DNA from: Chromera velia | Lineage: Eukaryota > Sar > Chromeraceae | Direction of reading: 5' to 3' | Assembly (NCBI GenBank): GCA_018398765.1 | Contig: JAHBMJ010000475.1 | Coordinates: 1 to 46,048 of the forward strand | DNA length: 46,048 nucleotides | Part shown: one piece after another, positions 1 to 12,486 of the stretch | Layout: each line of letters begins with the position of its first letter | Numbering within the stretch: position 1 is the stretch's first letter | Position numbers and translations under genes: made by a program | Notes under the pieces: generated by a model | Database searches by the model: none | Seen by the model: only the letters and a program-made list of their open reading frames with translations | What the model was told of the DNA's origin: nothing

Positions 1-22
1 GAGAGAGAGAGAGAGAGACAGG

Positions 23-53
<31 letters not shown>

Positions 54-130
54 GGAAAGAGAAAGAGAAAGGGAAAGAGAGAGGGGGAGAGAGAGAGAGA
101 GAGAGAGACAAAGAAACACACACACGCAAG
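1..130. repeat. (GA)n microsatellite
   Basis: An almost pure GA/GAAA/GGGA purine tract fills the window edge, just before the first visible exon. It probably lies in an intron of the large gene. It is the one intronic tract of that gene that is purine-rich on the sense strand. Confidence 0.9.
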
Positions 131-172
131 AGATAAAGCCACATTTCTCTCTCTCGTCCTTCCTTCCTGCAG

Positions 173-1680
173 CTGGTGTCTCTGTTGATCCGTTTCATGG
201 CCTTCATCATCGAATCCCTCCGCTCTCAGAGGGGGTGGGCGGCTCACAAGGCCGTCAAGCTAGCTCTCGCTACTGTCGCCAACCTGTGCAACAAAGCGCA
301 GAGTGAGTCAGTGAGTGAGTCAGCCAGAGAGTCGGTCGGTTGTGAGGCAGAAGAGCCCAAAAGGTCGAGGGAGGACGGACTGAAATTGGAAAGAGGAGAG
401 AAAGCCATATTGTGTGTGTGTGTGCTTCGAACGAAGTATGCAGGAAGCTTTTTGAAGGGCGTGTTTAGACACGCTGTCACGAAGAAAATATCTTCGAAGA
501 GAAATCAACGGAAATATAAGGGGTCCCCGCCTCCCTTCGTGGTGAAGTGTTCATAGTTTTTCTTTCGCCTTTTCCCGCTGTGGTTGTTTGTTCTTTGTGC
601 AGACAGAATTTCTGGTTGTTCTTTGTGCAGACCGAATTTCTGTGACTGACGGGCCTCCTCTGATGGATGCTCTGTCGAGCGCTCTGGAGAGCATTCACAG
701 ACAGTCGGGGCCTGTCATATTCTCGAGATCAGTCACTTTGTCCCTGTGGGAGCAAGAGAATGTATGGCGTTCTGCCGGCATCCATCAGTCTGCAGGAAGA
801 AACGGGGGGAGTGCATGGGTGTATGACAAGGGCTTGCGTCAGGGTGTTTCTGTAGAATCCCTCTCACCCCCTCCGGGACTGACTCTGACACCCAGCAGAG
901 AGAGAGAGAGACAGAGAGGAGGGCGCCCCCTCACCCCTCCTCCAGGTCTCTCCCCCCCTCCCTGTGCACTGAAGCCTTCAAGGGAGACAACGGAGACGCC
1001 CAATGGGGCGGTGCACACAGAGAGGGAGGGGGGGGAGTCCGGATCCCCGTCTGTCAGGGAGAGACCCGAGACCCGCGAGCCGGTCTCAGGAAGAAGAAAG
1101 GTGAACCCCCCATGTAGCCCTTCTGCTGATGGATCCCCAGAAGACCAACCCGAGAAGGAGGGGGGCGGGGGGAGAGACTGCCTCTTTGCTTCCCCCCCTC
1201 CCCCCCGAGAGAAAGGAAGAGGAAGTCTGTGTGGGTACGTGAAGGGAAGCAGGACGGCAGTGGAAGATGATACAAGGAATCTGTGTCTGTCTGTGGTCCC
1301 CTCTGGAAGCGAGAAAGAGGGAGCAGGGGGAGAAAGAAGGGAGGGAGAGCCTGGCAGAATATGTGGTTCCAGCTCGAAAGAGAGACACGTAGCTGGTGTG
1401 GAGGCTTTTGCAAAGCACGTCTGTGCGGTCAGTCCGTAAAACAAAATTAGAGATAAAGCTTTTGCTGAAGGGGAGGAAGGAAAGTGGTTCACACAGATCG
1501 AAAGGAGTGAGGAGGCAGAGTGCGAAAAGGAGGTCCGGTTGCGGAGGTCTTCATTTTGTCCATATTGTGTGTGTGCACTTTTGGTCTCCTCTTCTCCCCC
1601 CTGCATGGTTCTACCCCCAGCTCTCTCTCTCTCTCTCCGTCTCTCTGTCTCTCTGTCTCTCTGTCTGTCTGTCTCTCTCT

Positions 1681-1715
<35 letters not shown>

Positions 1716-4700
1716 GTTTGTCTGTGTGCCTTGCTACCCCGCTCCCTCTTTCTTTCTTTCTTTTTTTCTTTTGTGGGCCCCCCCTGACAATAATTTCCCC
1801 GCCCCCTCTCCTGCAGACACTTTTTCCTTTGGCTCAGATGATTGGGGCAGCAGCTGTTGAGAGACAAGGCAGGGGAAACGCAAAGACAGAATCTCAAGCG
1901 GCCAAAAGGAAGAGACTGCAGCGTGAGAAAGAGAAGCAGAGGGATTCCGCTGGGGATGCTGGGGCAGAAAGGGAAAAGGTGCAAGCAAAAGAGGGCGGCG
2001 AAACTGAACCCCTGGCCGACCTCCATGTCGCATCGATGCTGGCAGTCCAACAGGTCTGTCTGTCTGTCTGTCTGTCTGTGTGTGTGTCTCTTTGTCTGTC
2101 TGTCGCGGGGGGGCTGAGCTTCCTTCATTCCTTTATTTGTGCCTTTCCACCTTGATGCAAGGTCGGTGAGGAGGGGTGGAATTAAGACACTTGAAAAAGA
2201 CAGAGAGGCCAAGGAGAATAATCGGATCGGACATTAGATGGAGAAGAACGTCTCCTTTCTTTGTGCAAGTCCGGAGCCTTCTTGATTGCATGTGCTTGCT
2301 GCCTTTCCGTGTTTTCTGAAGTCTTGATCTGAAGGTTCTTTCTTGTTCATCAGTCAGGTGACGCGTAACCTTTTTGTTCCATCGATTAGTTGTGAACACA
2401 ACTTTCTCCTTCCCACACGGATGCTCTTCCTTTCCCTCTCTCTGTAAATAGACCGTGGTTGGTGTCTGTGCCATGTCTTTCAGATGGAAGCCTCGGCGCT
2501 GCGTCTGTTGGAGCTCCTGCAGCCTTTCCTTGTGGTCAGCGTCTCTCCCTCTCTACAGTAGTCTCCAGCCTCTCTCCGTCTCTAGTCTCCTTTGTCGCTC
2601 ATTTGTCCCTTCCCGCCTCTCTTCACTCACACAGAGAGAAGGCGAGGCGGTTTTCGCGGCCCCAGTTGACTGGTCGCTCCTTACCGCCCGTGCGGAAATC
2701 TCGATGCCTGCATTCCTGTTTGATAGTGTTTCTCTGCGTGTGTCCTCCTTCCGTGCCCTTCTCAATTGTGTCCCTCACTTTTATCCAAAATCTTGGGCCG
2801 TTTTGTGACACGACTCTTCTCTTTCATCCCTCCATCTGCTGTGCTTCCACTTCCTCATCAATGCAGGTTGGACTACCATTCGCTTCTGTGAACACCGGAG
2901 AGACTGAGGGTGGAAGGGGACTCGGGGGAGGGGGGGCGGGTACCTCGTCCCCCTCAGCGTCTGCAGGAGGCTCGGCAGCAGAGACCATGAGCGAAGGTCT
3001 GTCGGGGCCGTCTGCTTCTGTTCGGGTGTTAAGAAAAGAAAAATCAAGGCGACGGTCTTGAAGATATCGGGGCAACAGTCTCATTTCTTGCTCACTTTTC
3101 CTCTGTTTGTGGATCTCCTTTCTGTTCGAATCAAAGTGTCGCTTCCATACATCTGCCTGTCTGTCCGTGTGGGCTTTCTTGTTCGTCTGATTGTTGTGCC
3201 TGTCTCTGAAGACGAAGGAGAGAACGATGTGGAGTCTGTCCAGGGTGCTGGTGAGGGAGTGGAGGCTGTGGAGGACAGAGTGGGGGGCCGTTGTGTTGGA
3301 AGGAGAACCCGGTCGGTCGGTCAGAGGAGAGGATGAAAAAGGGGGAGTGAGAAGAAGAACAGATGAAGAGGATAGAAAAATGAGTGGCTGTAAGTGGAAA
3401 GACTCTGCGCTCGCGCAAAACATGGCAGAGACAAAGAGAGGCTGTGAGCTGTAAAAAGGGAGGGTAGTCTTGTCTCTCCCCCCCCCCACTGTTTGAAAGG
3501 GAAGAATTGTCGCGTAGATCCGCACAGACGTCACACGGGAACTGGAGACTTACGGAAGAGAAGACTCTTTTGCTTGCTGGCAATGGAATCCTTCGATCCG
3601 AAAAATGAATTTTACTTTGGAGACGAAGTTTTGTCGCCACTTGTGGACGCCACCTGAAAATTCGATTCGGATGACTTTTTTCCATTCCTCTTCCTTCCTT
3701 CATGAGGCTTTCAGGAACAGGCGAGCACACGGGCGGGGGGGAAAGAAAGCTTCGGATCAATCGGGAGGGCCCTGGTTTCCTTCAGCCCCAGCAATACGGA
3801 CAGCCACAGCTGCGAGCATCCACGGTAGGCCTGACAGATGCAAAGTCCTCTTATGGAATATCGATTTCACAATGGTTGTTTTTAGTATGCTGCAACCGCA
3901 CATTTTAGGCAGATGCAACAGAATTTCTTCCACGTACTTCCAAGCATTCAACTTCTGTCAAGTTCTATTTCCTTCTGTTCTGTTCCCTGTTGAATCGTTC
4001 AATTAGTCTACTCACAAAGAGGGATAGACGGCGCTTCGTCTTTGCATGCGTGTGCTTTCGCCTCGCACATGGTTTTTGTTTTTGCTTCATCCGAGAATTG
4101 TATCTATCTGTTTTTCTCTGCATCTGTCTACGTGTTTCTCTTCGCGCCATGTGTGCATCGGTTGGTTCGTTGATGTACTAGACCATCGATTCGAATGTTC
4201 ACTCAATGGTCCTGTACTAGACCGTCCATTCGTTCATTCAATGGAGGGTCCTTACATTGACTGCAGCACTTCTTCGAGCCTTCCCGCGCGCCTTCTTCGA
4301 CAAGCTTCCTCTCGTCTTCACTCTGCCTGGAGTCGCCCTGAGTCCCCCTCAGGAGGGAGGGGCATGGACATCGGGGGGGGGGAAAGGCGCACAGCAACAA
4401 AAGTGAGTGAGGAGCGAAAGGAAGGCGAAAGTTTGAAATGAAACGAGAGTGCGTGCGTGGACTTCAATTAAAAAAAATCGGGGCGGATAAAAGAGAAAAC
4501 CGAAACGAAAAAAAGAGAAAAGCGGTGGTGGGGACGGAATTCACTTGAAGGCTCGCTATTCGTCTACCTCCCGTACTTTCTTCATTCCTCCATTCATTTC
4601 TGCCTTCCGACGTTCGTCATTTTTTTTTTTTCGAGAGGGGTTCTCCTTGGATTCGTTCTTGTGGTTCAAATTTATTTAGCTTGTCTAGTTTGATTCCCTT

Positions 4701-6431
4701 GGCATAAAATCAATGGCGGATGGGGATCAAGCGAGAAGGCATAAAGGGAATTCGGGAAAGACTGGAAGGAAACAATTCGTCGTTTTTATTCTCAACTTTT
4801 TTCTTTCTTTCTTTCTGATGCTCCGGGACTTTGCAGACAGTCCGCGGCTCTACCTGGGCTCCTTCTTCTGTCCCAGGTAGGTGACTGATTGTTCTACCTG
4901 GGCTCCTTCTTCTGTCCCAGGTAGGTGACTGATTGTTTCTTGGGTGAGAGAGACTGTCTCTCTTTCTGTTGCTTTGTGTGCGTGCGTGTCTGCGGGCTTC
5001 TTTTCCCTCGCTTCTCTCTCCTTCTCTCTTCTCTTCGCCTGAGTGCCGAGGTAAGAGGTGAAAAGAGAATTTTGCAGAAGCTCCAATTTGTATGAGGATT
5101 AGCGTGACGGCGCTTCCTTCCGTCTTTTCTGGACAATATCGGTTTCCTGATTGATTGATTGCAGAGAGAGCCGGACGGAAAGACGAAGGCCGCTCTGGTT
5201 GCCGCGTGTTGCGCAGTCCTGGAGTTCCCCCCTCTTCGCCAGTGGCCTGGGGACTTTGAGGCTCTCTCTGACAAAGAAAAAGAAAGCTCAGCCAGTGCCG
5301 AGGGAGGGGCAAATCCACAAGGGTATGCTACGGGAATAATTGGAAGTCGGGGAGGTCACTCCGTCAGTCGCGTCGGCGGAGCGCACTCAGGAGGGGGGGG
5401 CTTGTTCTCTGCCACTGCGGCTTCGGTTGCAGCCTCGGTGAGGAACGTTCTGAGTGCGCTGTGCGATTCCCTTGCCGCGCCAGGGGTCGAGAGGAGTACG
5501 GAATTCACACAAATGCTGGCGTCAGTCTTGCAATCCCATTGTTTTCTTTGTCTTTTGTCTTTGTTCCACCACCGCTTCATCTTTGCTCCTTACTGTCCTT
5601 CGCATGTAGTTTGACCTTCTGTCTGTGGTATCTTTTCTGTCTGGCTGTGGGCTGCCCTGACTCTTTGTGGTTGCTCCAATGACTTGTGAAGAAGATCTGT
5701 GGGGGATCGTCACTCTTGTGGTCTTCTCCTTCTCCCTTCTGATGCAGTCTTGGACAAGTAGAGGATGAGGACGTAGCTGCCTTGAGACAGACAGTATCTG
5801 CACCCTGCTTCTTTCTTTCCTGTTCGGAGCTACACAGACAGTCTGTTCGTTCGTTCGGCTGTGCCTATCCTTGATGTGCATGCAGACGCCTGGAGGGAGC
5901 GTGTCGTGTGGTCCCTTTCGACAAGTTCCGGTCAGGTCTCCTTTCCCGTTGCGTTCTGTTGGCATCGGACTTGGCGGGTCGTGTGTGGGGATCTGTGTGC
6001 GTTGAATGGGAGAGGCAGAGGGGGGGGGTGAGGCGGGCGCCTGGGGGAGGTGGAATGGTGGAAGGAGGAGAGGTGGGGCAGAGAAACGGGGGAGTGCAAG
6101 TCGGAGGCACAAAAGAGCGTATGTGGTCTTGGGGTCGGCTTTTGGATTGCTTTGAAGACGCCATTGGCAAAGGTGGGTCGCATTTTCTCGTTCGCTCGCT
6201 CGTCTGTTGGATTCTTCTTTTTGTCCGTCCTTTTTTTTCGTTCCTTCCTTGGTCTGCAGGTTGGTTGTTTTTGTCTGTATGTCGGTTTTTCTCCTGTGGG
6301 TCAATGAACAGCACGGCCTGCATCTCTTCCTTCTATGGGCGGAAGCCTCACTCGTCACGTGCATCTTTCTTTTTATGGAGCAGGCAGGAAGTTTGGTCTG
6401 GTACTGTTGTGCTTATGTTTCTGTATTCTGA

Positions 6432-6462
<31 letters not shown>

Positions 6463-6606
6463 GTCTGTCTGTCTGTCTGTCAGGCTCTGTTTGTTCGTCT
6501 GTATCTGTCCGTCTGTGTCTGCTTGTTTGTGTGTCTGTCTGTCTGCCTGTCTGTCCGAAAGAAAGGAAGCGATTCGGAAAAAGTGAAGTGAAGGAAAGAC
6601 GATATA

Positions 6607-6644
<38 letters not shown>

Positions 6645-9383
6645 GTGTGTCTGTGTCTGTGTCTGTGTGTCTGTGCATGTGTGTATATGGGTCTGCGTGT
6701 AGGCATGTGTGTGTATGACATTTTTTTTTTTGCGAAGAGAGTGAGAGTGCGTGGCTTTGTGCAGGTTCAACGAGCCTAGATGCGGCCAGTGCAGCCTTCC
6801 GAGTTGTCTCTCTGACAACGACGCTCCTCGTGAAAGGAGCGGGAAGAGCCGAACTCCAAAGCATTCACACAGCGCCCATTAAAACTCCACCCACACCGCT
6901 CGGGTTGCAGAAGAGCGCGGCAACGACAGTCCTTGACCTGCCCTCGATGTTGATAGGGATAGCAGGGGTGATGACAGAGATAGTCGAGAGCGAGATGGAG
7001 AAAGATATGGAGACCTCGGGTCTTGCTGCACTGCCATCCGAAGATCTCCAGTCACTCCTTGAGTCTTTCCTCCTACCCCCACCGGGATTTGAAGATGTCA
7101 CCCCTGCAGCCCCACCCCCACCCCTGACAAGTCCCCGAAGTTTGTTGTCCACCTCCCTTTCTGCACTGCGAGCGTTGTCCTCTTTCAGCAAAGGCGTTTT
7201 CGGAGGACGGGAGGGAAGAACTGCAGAGCTTGCAGTAGACTTTGCAGAAATGCAATTGGGGGCAGGGGTGGGTGGGATGGGTGGTGCTATTCTGGGGCCT
7301 CTCCATCGTTCTTCGGAGGGTGTGGCTGTGGCTGCAGCGGTGCTGGCTGCAGTGGTGAAGTCCTCCGAGACTTCCCGTCTCCGTGCGACCGATTTGGCTG
7401 TCTCGTCTGGTCTTGTCCTGTTGGAAGAGAAATTTGAGAGTGCAGGGAAGAGCCCGAGTCTGCTCAAGAGTGAAGTCGAAGCGCTGAGTGCCCTCGTGAG
7501 GCTTCTTGCTGTCTTGGAAGATTCAAAAGTGAGTGCAAGCAACTGTTTGTAGTTCTGTTACTCCATCTGTGGACGGCCAGTTGTAAGTAAGTGTTCTTTC
7601 TTTTCTCTCTCGTACTTTACCAGGCAGGCTTATGCAGTCGGAAGATCTTGCAACAGTTAGTCGTTCGGGGTGAATCATTTGGCACAAGTGGAGTCGACAG
7701 GGGAGATAGGGGAGATTCGAGGGAGGAGGGAGAGTGCAGGTCCTTCTTTAATTTCTCTGCAATTGATGATATGCTTTCGCTTCATCTTTGTTCATTTTAG
7801 CGCAGACAATAGCGGGAGAGAGCCAAGAGCAATGAAATGCACTTGAGAGAAGTGAAGAGTCTTCTGTCTCACGATCTTGCTTCGTCTGCATTCCTCATGT
7901 GTGCTTGCTAGCCCTCCTTCATCTCTCCTTCCATTTCGTCTCTTCTTTCCCCTCCTTTGCCAACTCCTTTGGATCTGTGCAGACACTCGCCACAGCAGTG
8001 AGCCTGCTAATCTCTCCCTCGCGGCAGGGGAAACGCAAGGCGGGGAGAGAACAGACGGAACAGGGTGTGCTGACACAGCAGCAGCAGCAGCAGCAGGAGG
8101 AGGAGGACGACACCGTCGGAAGAGGTGACGCCGCCTCGAAGGCACAGACCACCGGACTGGAGACCGTTCTCCTCTGTGCCCCCGATGCAAAGTCGGAAGC
8201 CGAATTCGTGATGGCGTCCTTCGACCTTCTTTCTGTTGCCGTCTCCAAAAACCTCCTCTCAACAGAAGCAGGCGCTGCCGTCCTGTGCCGTCTCTTGATT
8301 CCGCTGAAGCCCACAGCACCAGTCACTTCGGAGCAACCCCCCGAACAGAAGGAGAAGGGACAGGGGGAGGCGCTTGTTTCTTCCTCGCTCTCTGCCCCTG
8401 CCAGGCTTGCTGCCTTGGGGGCAGTCGCCGATATGAGCCGTTTGGGTCTTTTAGTTGGCAAACAGGGGGCAAGCTCCTCCTTTCATTTATTGGGGGGTTT
8501 GGTAGGGGACCGGCCAGACGTCACGTCGGTCTGTATGACGAGCAAGGCAGTAGAGGAACAAGAAAACGAGGGCACAGCAAGACTGCCCATCCCCGTAGGC
8601 TCCACATCACGAGAGGGGACAAAAGAATTCCAATATCAAAGAGAGTCGAGGGAGAAGCCAGTGCCCTCAGAAGACTTGAGTGAAAAACCCATGCCCCCAA
8701 ATCCTAACCCTAAATTGGGATGGTCGCCCTTCGCAGCCACCACTGCTAGTGGCCTCCAGGACCATCTGCTTGATCATATACGGGCTTGGGGGAGAGACGG
8801 GCAAAGGGGGTTGCCGAAGGGTGAGGTCAGGGTTGATACGCATACAGAGGGAAGAAGGGTCGATCAGAAGTCAGACTCAGAAGGGATGCGCAGAGACCAC
8901 ACAGGTTCTGAAATCTCTTCCCAGCTCCGGGGGGGGGAGACGGTGTCTCCGCCTCCTGTTGTTGGTCCAGCAGAGCATTTTGGTGTTTGCAACAGTGTTC
9001 CTCCTCCTCGTGAGGTCCTGGAGTTGATTGCACAGGCAGCACTAACGTCAAAGGGGTTGGGGTCCTGCAATGCGACTAGTCCTCGTCGTCGTACAGAGAG
9101 CGAAGGGGGCGGAGGGCGGGGTATTGTCTTGACTGTGGCGTCAGAGAAGGAGGCTCTGGCTGCTCTGAGAGCTGCAGAAGGGTGGCTGGAGGTGTTGCGG
9201 GAGAGAAATAATGCGCACCCGTTCTCTGTCTGTACTCCTAATTTGGACCGGCTTGTGAGACTGTGCCGAGATGTCACAGGGAGACCGCGTCTAGTCGCGA
9301 CGGCTGAGCGTTTGGCGAAAGAGCTGGGAATTCATAGCGACTTTGCTGCAGGAACGCATTTGTCTGATTCCGCAAATAATTAA
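173..9383 (+). CDS. Large helical (HEAT-like) multi-exon protein, 5' truncated by window start
   Basis: I do not recognise the family. Twelve exons join in one frame: 173-302, 631-1418, 1817-2053, 2484-2534, 2867-2996, 4267-4402, 4837-4876, 5165-5520, 5886-6172, 6765-7528, 7624-7659, 7983-9383 (TAA). That gives at least 1451 residues, and the start lies left of the window. All acceptors are AG and all donors GT, with GTCTGT, GTGAGT and GTCAGT common. The protein alternates amphipathic Leu/Ala helices (for example LRLLELLQPFLV and LVAACCAVLEF) with low-complexity linkers. Exon 2 is Pro/Ser/Arg-rich and exon 3 is Lys/Glu-rich. The last exon has a short Gln run followed by Glu/Asp. This looks like an alpha-solenoid scaffold such as the nucleolar RIX1/PELP1 type, but no motif proves it. 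The least certain boundaries are the exon 2 donor (1388 and 1394 are also in phase) and the 36-nt exon 7624-7659. A 1.3-kb intron (2997-4266) may hide a further exon. Confidence 0.68.
588..643 (+). repeat. 28-bp tandem duplication carrying a 3' splice site
   Basis: Two adjacent 28-bp units (588-615 and 616-643) differ at two positions. Each contains the same CTTTGTGCAG acceptor. Only the second acceptor (exon from 631) keeps the reading frame; using the first meets an in-frame TGA. Confidence 0.85.
1620..1713 (+). repeat. (CT)n(CTGT)n(GT)n compound microsatellite
   Basis: CT, then CTGT, then GT runs lie in the intron 1419-1816. They form a pyrimidine-rich stretch on the sense strand, about 100 bases before the next acceptor. 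Confidence 0.9.
2054..2104 (+). repeat. (CTGT)n array starting at a 5' splice site
   Basis: The intron donor itself begins GTCTGT and runs straight into repeated CTGT units, then GT. The microsatellite therefore abuts the exon end at 2053 with no spacer. Confidence 0.85.
4849..4936 (+). repeat. 44-bp tandem duplication carrying a 5' splice site
   Basis: Two essentially identical 44-bp units (4849-4892 and 4893-4936) each contain the end of the 40-nt exon plus the donor CCCAG/GTAGGTGAC. Only the first donor (exon end 4876) keeps frame, because 44 is not a multiple of three. The second copy is a ready-made cryptic donor. Confidence 0.88.
6432..6690 (+). repeat. (CT)n and (CTGT)n microsatellite cluster
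   Basis: CT and CTGT arrays fill the intron 6173-6764 of the large gene. They are interrupted by a short unique stretch around 6556-6605 and end in GT-rich sequence shortly before the acceptor at 6763-6764. Confidence 0.88.
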
Positions 9384-10159
9384 GTGTTAAAGTTGAATCT
9401 GGGTGAGTGGCTGTCATCGCGTTGCCCACTGTCATGTCATTTTCATATATCTTCCTGCTTGCACGTGACGCCATGCATGAAGCAGCGTGATGTGATCTGT
9501 TCTCTAGTCTACTCTAGAGTCCGAGTCTACTCTACTCTATTTTAGAGTTTATCCTATAGAGTTTGTTGTGGAAAGTGCAATCTTTGTAAATCTTTGTGTG
9601 TGTCTGGCTATCTTTATTTCTGTCTGACTCCTAGGTCTGACTCACAAGAACAGTAAAGAACTGTTCTTCAAAGTTTCAAAGATAGTTTGGAAGATCTAGA
9701 TCTAGATCTGGTGAGGGATGGATCATTAATGTTCAGCTAGTAAATTGGCCTAGCTATGTACCTAGCTGTATTAAGCTTTTTATATATATCTTAATTTATT
9801 CAAATCGTTAGCGGGGAATTATAGCCATGAAGGTACGTCTGAATCGGTCTGATGTAGTCTAATGTAGATTAAACTACGTTAGATAATTAAAGTTATCAAA
9901 GGTTAGAACAAAATAGAACAAAGACAATATGAGTTTTAATAATTTTCTGGTCATAGCTGATCAATAATGTAGTGCCTCAATACAAGTTATATTTTAGGTT
10001 TTGTGTTATATAGTCTGTGCTAGTCTTAGCTAGTCTTTACTAGAAGATATTTAATTTCGTGCGAAATGTGTGGGCGTTTCATGCTTGCGGAGTTGTTTTT
10101 GCACCAGTTGTTGCAGAATATTGTTAACTCATATAGTTTGCTCCGTATCTGAGTCTGTA
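9384..10159. other. AT-rich intergenic sequence, no gene seen
   Basis: Composition drops sharply to AT-rich right after the stop at 9383. Stop codons interrupt every frame. Short CTACTCTA-like repeats occur near 9505-9545. I see nothing coding. Confidence 0.7.
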
Positions 10160-10167
10160 GCTCATTG

Positions 10168-10668
10168 CAAAGGTGTTTAATCATAAAATATATTTATTCA
10201 CTAGTTACTCACTTCAAAAGTAATATAATCAGGAATATATTCAGGAATATATTCCTAAATTAATTAAAGGGGAGTCTCCACCCCCCGAGCTACATTTTCA
10301 ATTTTTTTTTTTTTAACACAGGTATCATGGCTTGCTGTGACTTTAAGTTTGCATCTTACCTTGTGTTTGAAACTCATGCATGAAGACCCGATTTTTGATG
10401 CAACATGTACAATTGGCTATTCGGCTCTGAATGCATGCACCGATGGCCGCGGCCACTGGAAGAGCGGTGGGCTGGATGTGCACAAGCCTCTAGGCTACTC
10501 CTAAAACATTTATTTTTATAACGTAAAAAAAAAACCACGCACCATTAGAATGACCAAAAAGACTAGTAAGAATCGGACTTGGGCTAATTAATCATTTTAT
10601 TCAATCACATTCAATCACTTCATGGGATAATTAAATATATTTTAATCATAAGTGACTAAACACCTTTG
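10168..10668. mobile_element. Non-autonomous hAT-like MITE with 8-bp target duplication
   Basis: The left end CAAAGGTGTTTA (10168-10179) is matched in inverted orientation at 10657-10668. The arms continue imperfectly inward over about 30-40 AT-rich bases. The 8 bases GCTCATTG flank it directly on both sides (10160-10167 and 10669-10676). A CARRG-type terminus with an 8-bp duplication is the signature of the hAT superfamily. The 501-bp body has no coding capacity, so any movement would need a transposase supplied elsewhere. Confidence 0.78.
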
Positions 10669-10676
10669 GCTCATTG

Positions 10677-12062
10677 CTAAGCTCAAAGAATCAGTACACA
10701 GCTGGTAGCTCTGTAGGTGGCACAGTGGCACAGGCAAGCAGCCCTGAAAGCACCTGATTAGCTTTTTGTGGAATGGCAGCTGTGCTGGAGAGACGTTTTT
10801 GCCGTGGCCCCCGAGCTATGGTATCTGTAGCCCAAACTGAAAGGTAAAGTTTAAGGATGAGCCTGACCCCCTGCAGCGAATTTGGCTAGAGATTCTTACT
10901 TCCCTACATTTCGGGTCTCTTTCGGGGCCGGGCATGGGCCGGGCAGTATAAAATTTTGTGCGACGATCGATCCAGTGTTGGTCTACTGTCGGATCCACCG
11001 CATAACTCATGCAGACTGGCATAAACTGTACGACAGCGTTGTCAGACTTTATAATATGGTGAGCAGATGAGGGAAATCTTGGGTTTAAAAATGGACGTGG
11101 ACGTGAGAGTGCATGAATAGAAAACGAGAGCTGGGTGAAACACTCTTCTAACTCCGTCTCCACGCATCTCGATCTGTAAGTTGCGAGTTTCATACTATTG
11201 TTTCCAGACCAAGCAGATCTGGCTTTTGGTCCTAGCTTTAGTCTGTCCTACTCCAGGGAAAGGTGAGTGGTCAACGGTCAACCTGGTCCTGTCTTTGTGT
11301 TTTTCTGCCTATTTGCCTCCATAAATGAAAGGGGGACAGTCAGAGATAGTCAGCTAGCATGCGTATGCGACTCTCTGCCGCGAGTTGCTAAACGCGGACG
11401 CCTTTGGCTTTCCTCTAGCGCTATTCACCCTCTTTGAGCCTGCCAATGTATGTGATTTCCTGTCTGTACTGACATGGGGCTGTGAATCCTTGTGTGTTTA
11501 ATTATATGGGTGAATGAGTAGGCGTGTTTGGTCTCTGAGTCCGTCTACATATCTGTCTGAAAGTAAAATGCTGTCTACGATATTCATTTCGATGCATGGC
11601 GCCCCTGTAGACAAATTTTTCTGGTATTTATGTGACTGGATGCCAGTCTGCGGCGTGTCTTTCTCTTTGTGTGCTCTGTCGGCTAGTCTATCGGTCTTTC
11701 TCCATCCTATATTGTTTTATGCCCCTATTTCTGCATTGAAATTCGTCTTCTTTGAGTGACCCCGTGTACGTCCATTGAGAGCAGGAGTGCTGAGAGGAGA
11801 AGCACAACGGTAAAAAACTGACTGACTGACTCATTGACTCACTGACTCACTGACTGACTGACCGATCCACTAATCGACTGGTGACGACAGACAGTCACAG
11901 TGACTGACTATTTGTCTGTCTTGCTATCTGTGAAGAATTCCCCTCCCCTAAAATAAATGCCTGCCTGTCGGCCGGCCCACCTGCTCGCCTGTCTGCTTAT
12001 CTGTATGTTTATATGTATGTATGTAGGTGCAGGCGTATGCGGGCGTATGTGTATGAGGCCAG

Positions 12063-12071
<9 letters not shown>
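10677..12071. other. Intergenic sequence, no gene seen
   Basis: This is mixed-composition sequence without a convincing ORF. Short ORFs near 10816-11193 and 11514-11759 lack recognisable motifs and exon structure. A GACT-type tandem repeat lies at 11817-11863. Confidence 0.6.
11817..11863. repeat. (GACT)n degenerate tandem repeat
   Basis: About eleven units of ACTG/ACTC follow each other between 11817 and 11863, with single-base variation between units. Confidence 0.8.
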
Positions 12072-12132
<61 letters not shown>

Positions 12133-12144
12133 AAAAAAGAAAAA

Positions 12145-12223
<79 letters not shown>

Positions 12224-12444
12224 TGGGCAGCTTCTGCTTCAAGGCTCTAGCAGGACTACATCTATGATGTATTTCATTGCATGTGTCTGCTTTTCTGCCT
12301 CGTGTGTCTTTGTACATATGTGAGAGCTTCCTCTGAAAGGCTCTGTGATAGTCCTGCTCCACTCTACTGCAGGGTCTGTGCATGGTTGTCTCTCGGTGTA
12401 TGCTCGCCTGCTTGTTCCTTCGTATGAATACCAGGAGTTGCCCA

Positions 12445-12486
<42 letters not shown>

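Noticed and set aside
839..2212. 457-codon open frame on the minus strand
   Set aside because: It runs through microsatellites and opposite exons 2 and 3 of the large gene. Composition is Ser/Pro/Arg low complexity with no motif.
5748..5793. Possible 46-nt cassette exon of the large gene
   Set aside because: It has usable AG and GT ends, but joining 5520 directly to 5886 keeps the conserved frame while including it does not.
8700..8716. Telomere-like CCTAACCCTAAA
   Set aside because: It is about 1.5 units long and lies inside the last coding exon, where it encodes an Asn/Pro stretch.
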